Positions 6,117 to 8,785 of a stretch of DNA of 8,785 nt are shown one piece after another. Positions within the stretch are counted from its first letter, which is position 1, and each line of letters begins with the position of its first letter. Below the pieces are notes generated by a model. That model was not told the origin of the DNA. It made no database searches and was given only the letters and a program-made list of their open reading frames with translations. The stretch is from an uncultured Pseudomonadota bacterium (GTDB lineage Bacteria > Pseudomonadota > Gammaproteobacteria > Burkholderiales > Burkholderiaceae). The position numbers were made by a program, and so were the translations under genes. The stretch lies in contig CAMLIZ010000181.1 of assembly GCA_946480245.1 (NCBI GenBank), positions 1 to 8,785 on the forward strand. Reading direction: 5' to 3'.

Positions 6117-7238
6117 ATGACAAACCGCGATCGCACAGGTGCGCGCCTGGAATTTCTCGACGGCATGCGAGGGGTGGCCATCCTGCTGGTGATCCTGTTC
6201 CATGCCTATTCGCGCTGGCCGCGCGTCGTGCCGTACGGCGACCACTACGCCGAGTTTCCGTTGTTCGAGTGCGGCTGGGTGGGCGTGCAGTTGTTCTTCA
6301 TGATCTCGGGATTCGTGATCCTGATGTCGATCGAGCGCTGCCATAGCCTCGGCGAGTTCATGCTCAAGCGCTGGCTGCGACTGTTCCCGGCCATGCTAGC
6401 TTGCTCAGCAGTGGTGTTCCTGACCGCCCGCTGGTTTCCCGAACGGCCCGCCGGGCAGCCGGTGCTGAAGGATCTGTGGCCCGGCCTGCTCTTCCTCGAC
6501 CCCGACAGTATGGGCTGGCTGCTGCAGCGCAAGGAGGGCGTCCTGGAAGGCGCGTTCTGGTCTCTGTTCGTCGAGGTGAAGTTCTACCTGATCTTCGGCC
6601 TGATGTATTTCGCGCTCGGCGCGCGCAAGGCCGTGGCGGGCCTGTTGGTGCTCTTCGCCGCCTGGCTGCTGCTCAAGGGTGGCGAGACGCTGCTGCATTC
6701 GACCGCCCCTTCGACCGCCGCGGTGGATCACGTGTTCGACGTTCTGGGCGCCCGGCATTACGCATGGTTCGCGGCCGGGACGCTCTATTACCAGTACTTC
6801 CGCACCCACAGCCCTCGCACCCTGGCGGCCGCGGTGGCTGTCTCGGCGGTGGCGGCGCTGTCGCTCGACCACATGTTCGGGCTCGTCTTTCGCGCCGTCG
6901 GCGCCGGCGTGATGGTGGCCACGCTGTTCGCACTGGCCATCGTGAGCGAGCGGTTGCGCCGTGCCTTGAGCCTGCGCGGGCTGCTGCTGATCGGCTTTGC
7001 CAGCTATCCCCTGTACCTGCTGCACGAGAACATGATGGTCGCGCTGATCGTCAAGCTCGGGCACCTCGCACACTGGATGCCGCCGCTCGCCCTGCCCCTG
7101 ATCCCGGTGCTGTGCGTGCTGACGCTCGCCTGGGGCATTGCGCGCTACGGGGAGCCGCTGCTGCGCGCGGCCCTGCGCAGCATCGCACTGGGCATCGTCC
7201 GTCTGGGCCCACCCCGCCCGCGCGCCCCAGGGGCTTGA
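6117..7238 (+). CDS. OafA-type membrane acyltransferase (acyltransferase family 3)
   Basis: A 373-residue multi-spanning inner-membrane protein of the acyltransferase-3 family, which O-acylates cell-surface sugars or other envelope molecules. The signatures appear in order: LEFLDGMRGVAILLVILFHA (11-30), with the conserved histidine H29 after the first membrane helix; GWVGVQLFFMISGFVILM (53-70); the basic RWLRLFPAM (85-93); FWSLFVEVKFYL (148-159), the WSLxxExxFY motif; and SYPLYLLHE (297-304). Further hydrophobic segments lie near 94-104, 173-186, 237-250, 262-276 and 324-340. No periplasmic SGNH domain follows, so this is the short form. The ATG at 6117 places the motif 15 residues in, as is usual. 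GGAGGGG (6094-6100) is 16 bases upstream, farther than ideal. It follows spuC by 94 bp and the hairpin but has no metabolic link to it. It converges on opgH. Its acceptor and acyl group are unknown. Confidence 0.88.
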   Translation: MTNRDRTGARLEFLDGMRGVAILLVILFHAYSRWPRVVPYGDHYAEFPLFECGWVGVQLFFMISGFVILMSIERCHSLGEFMLKRWLRLFPAMLACSAVVFLTARWFPERPAGQPVLKDLWPGLLFLDPDSMGWLLQRKEGVLEGAFWSLFVEVKFYLIFGLMYFALGARKAVAGLLVLFAAWLLLKGGETLLHSTAPSTAAVDHVFDVLGARHYAWFAAGTLYYQYFRTHSPRTLAAAVAVSAVAALSLDHMFGLVFRAVGAGVMVATLFALAIVSERLRRALSLRGLLLIGFASYPLYLLHENMMVALIVKLGHLAHWMPPLALPLIPVLCVLTLAWGIARYGEPLLRAALRSIALGIVRLGPPRPRAPGA

Positions 7239-7261
7239 GGCAGCGGCGCGCGACTGCGTGG

Positions 7262-7444
7262 CTAACGCTGCACCGGCGGCAGCTTCTTCGAAACGCCCTG
7301 GCGCGCGGCGCCGCGCTCGAACTGCCGCCGCGTAACGTCTTCGAGCCCGTCGGCGGGGCCGATCGGTGTGCCACTCGGCACCTGCGGCACCCTGAATGCC
7401 TTGCCTACTTCTTCCGGCCGGCGACCGTCGTCTTGCTTGTTCAC
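7262..7444 (-). CDS. Small hypothetical protein downstream of opgH
   Basis: A 60-residue reading frame starting at GTG (7442-7444), with GAGG six bases upstream, and ending at TAG (7262-7264). The product begins MNKQDDGRRPEEVGKAFRVP and continues QVPSGTPIGPADGLEDVTRR, then QFERGAARQGVSKKLPPVQR. I do not recognise the family. It is hydrophilic, with mixed charge and several prolines and glycines. It has no signal peptide or membrane segment and looks partly disordered. The composition is protein-like, unlike the Arg/Ala-rich translation of the same frame upstream of the GTG, which is a shadow of opgH. It lies 91 bp after the opgH stop on the same strand, so cotranscription is plausible. Its stop faces the acyltransferase stop 23 bp away. 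The gene is probably real; its role is unknown. Confidence 0.6.
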   Translation of the reverse strand: MNKQDDGRRPEEVGKAFRVPQVPSGTPIGPADGLEDVTRRQFERGAARQGVSKKLPPVQR

Positions 7445-7459
7445 TGCGCGCCTCACTTC

Positions 7460-7471
7460 GTGTGTCCACAC
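7460..7471. repeat. Short inverted repeat before the small gene
   Basis: GTGTG (7460-7464) and CACAC (7467-7471) form a 12-base inverted repeat with a two-base centre, next to CCCGGG (7471-7476). It sits in the 91 bp between the opgH stop and the small gene, 15 bases before the GTG start. As a hairpin its loop is too tight to be strong, so a binding site or chance is as likely. Confidence 0.2.
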
Positions 7472-7535
7472 CCGGGATCTCCGAGTTTGAGCAAACGTGA
7501 CGCCTGGAGCGCAAGCAGACGCAACGGTTCTCGTA

Positions 7536-8785
7536 TCAGGCGATGCGCGCCAGCGGCTCGGCACCGGCCCGCACTGGCACAAGCGGGCTCGCGCGGCGCG
7601 CAGCGCGAGATGCCTTTGCATACAACCAGGCGCGGCGCAACACCGTGGGCGCCCATGCCTCCTCCGGCGTTAGCAGCAATTGCCGCCGCCGTGCCCACTG
7701 CCCCGGGGCCGCTCGGCTGGTCAGCACAGACAGCGGCACCGCCAGCACCAGCGGCAGCGCCACCGGCAGCAACCACAGCGCCGCACGCAGGTCCACTTGC
7801 GCCAGCAGCAGCAGCGCTGCCATGCCCATCGCACCCGGTGTCGCGAAGCGACGCGCCGCATCGCGCCACAACACGGCGTTGGCCTCGCGCTGCGGGGACT
7901 TCCAGTCCAGCTTGAGCCCGGTGAGCGCCGCCAGCACGAACAGGCTGTGCGCAGCCATGCGCACCGGCGCCTGCAGTGCCGACAAGGTGGCCTCGATCAG
8001 AGCGCCCTTGAACAGCGCGGCGGCGCCACCGTAGCTGCGGCGGCGCCGCAACCCGAGCAACGCCAGCACACCCAGCAGCCGCGGCAGCATCAGCATCGCC
8101 AGCGTGCCGCCCCACAGCGCCAGCAAGGCCGCCGGCGGCACAGCGGCAGGCGGCCCACCGAGCACCCACAACAGGGCACCCACGGTCACGAAGGCAAGCC
8201 ACAGCGGCGCCGACAGGTAGGCCATGGCGCCGGTAGCCAGCATCGCGCGATGCACGGCGTGCAATCCGGGCTCGGCGATCAGGCGCGCGTTCTGCAGGTT
8301 GCCCTGGCACCAGCGACGATCGCGCTGCAGTTCCTCCAGCAGGTTCGACGGCACCTGCTCGTAGCTGCCCTGCAGGTCCGTGACCAGCCAAACGTGGTAG
8401 CCGGCGCGCCGCATCAATGCAGCCTCGACGAAATCGTGCGACAGGATGTCGCCGGAAAGCCCGCCTCGCCCCGGCAGTGGTGCCAGCGCACAGTGCTGCA
8501 TGAAGGGTTGCACGCGGATGATCGCGTTGTGGCCCCAGTAGTGCGATTCGCCCAGTTGCCAGTACTGCATGCCGGCAGTGAAGAGCCGGCCGGTGACGCG
8601 GCCCGCGAACTGCTGGGCCCGCGCGTGCAGGGTATCGAGCCCACAGGCCTGCGGTGCGGTCTGGATGATGCCGGCTTGAGGATGCGCCTCCATCAGCCGC
8701 ACCAGCGACACCAGGCAGTCCCCGCTCATCACGCTGTCGGCGTCCAGCACCACCATGTAGCGGTAGGCGCGGCCCCAGCGGCGGC
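7536..8785 (-). CDS. opgH: Glucan biosynthesis glucosyltransferase H, C-terminal part (cut by the window edge)
   Basis: The last 415 residues of OpgH (MdoH), the inner-membrane family 2 glycosyltransferase that polymerises UDP-glucose into the beta-1,2 backbone of osmoregulated periplasmic glucans. The N-terminal membrane helices and the start lie beyond the right edge. The visible part begins RRWGRAYRYMVVLDADSVM, with the catalytic DAD (about 8736-8744). It then shows QYWQLGESHYWGHNAIIR, LSGDILSHDFVEAALMRRAG with the acceptor-site aspartate, and the RDRRWCQGNLQN motif (about 8289-8324). After this come hydrophobic segments, including AMAYLSAPLWLAFVTVGALL, ALLALWGGTLAMLMLPRLL, SLFVLAALTGL and AALWLLPVALPLVLAVPL, as in the channel-forming C-terminal region of the family. 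The tail ends EPLARIA. opgG would normally lie upstream, off the window. The frame is intact throughout. Confidence 0.93.
   Translation of the reverse strand, partial: RRWGRAYRYMVVLDADSVMSGDCLVSLVRLMEAHPQAGIIQTAPQACGLDTLHARAQQFAGRVTGRLFTAGMQYWQLGESHYWGHNAIIRVQPFMQHCALAPLPGRGGLSGDILSHDFVEAALMRRAGYHVWLVTDLQGSYEQVPSNLLEELQRDRRWCQGNLQNARLIAEPGLHAVHRAMLATGAMAYLSAPLWLAFVTVGALLWVLGGPPAAVPPAALLALWGGTLAMLMLPRLLGVLALLGLRRRRSYGGAAALFKGALIEATLSALQAPVRMAAHSLFVLAALTGLKLDWKSPQREANAVLWRDAARRFATPGAMGMAALLLLAQVDLRAALWLLPVALPLVLAVPLSVLTSRAAPGQWARRRQLLLTPEEAWAPTVLRRAWLYAKASRAARRASPLVPVRAGAEPLARIA

Noticed and set aside
6401..7915. Long plus-strand open frame of about 504 codons
   Set aside because: It overlaps the acyltransferase in another frame and the antisense of opgH. 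Its product is Arg/Ala/Pro-rich low-complexity with no motifs, typical of a shadow frame in GC-rich DNA.
7453..8391. Minus-strand open frame of about 312 codons overlapping opgH
   Set aside because: It is an alternative frame of the opgH strand with Ala/Gly/Arg-rich, motif-free translation. The opgH frame carries the DAD and RDRRW motifs.

Overview
The window is GC-rich chromosomal DNA, apart from an AT-rich patch near 340-445. The proteins, gene order and ribosome binding sites suggest a Gram-negative proteobacterium, most likely a betaproteobacterium of the order Burkholderiales. This placement rests on recognising the protein families and on the presence of an osmoregulated periplasmic glucan (OPG) synthase gene; no search was run. 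Nothing indicates phage, plasmid, insertion sequence or CRISPR content.

Layout: (1) 1-268, minus strand: the 5' end of aceA (isocitrate lyase), cut by the window edge. (2) 269-515: a non-coding AT-rich region holding a good promoter for aceA. Its -10 box lies inside a perfect 14-bp palindrome that belongs to a three-armed AAGAC/GTCTT array. (3) 516-995, minus: an Lrp/AsnC-family regulator. (4) 996-1128: a divergent control region with an 18-bp inverted repeat. (5) 1129-6022, plus: a tight four-gene operon made of a beta-alanine:pyruvate-type class III aminotransferase, a gamma-glutamyl hydrolase (SpuA/PuuD), a glutamine-synthetase-like gamma-glutamylpolyamine ligase (SpuB/PuuA) and a putrescine:pyruvate-type aminotransferase (SpuC). 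A GC hairpin follows it. (6) 6117-7238, plus: an OafA-type membrane acyltransferase. (7) 7262-7444, minus: a small unrecognised gene of 60 codons with a good ribosome binding site. (8) 7536-8785, minus: the C-terminal part of opgH/mdoH, the OPG glucosyltransferase, cut by the right edge.

How the genes work together: the hydrolase-ligase-transaminase order is that of spuA-spuB-spuC in the Pseudomonas aeruginosa polyamine operon. Here a BauA-like transaminase stands in front and the spuDEFGH transporter genes do not follow. The operon can plausibly glutamylate polyamines, remove the glutamyl group after oxidation, and transaminate putrescine and beta-alanine-type amines onto pyruvate. No gamma-glutamylputrescine oxidase, aldehyde dehydrogenase or permease is visible, so these steps must be encoded elsewhere or be done differently. 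The divergent Lrp-type protein is the obvious candidate regulator. At the right end, the acyltransferase and opgH converge around the small gene, which raises the unproven possibility of a link to glucan decoration.

I see no clearly novel system. The most interesting points are the aceA operator array, the rearranged spu operon and the uncharacterised small gene beside opgH.
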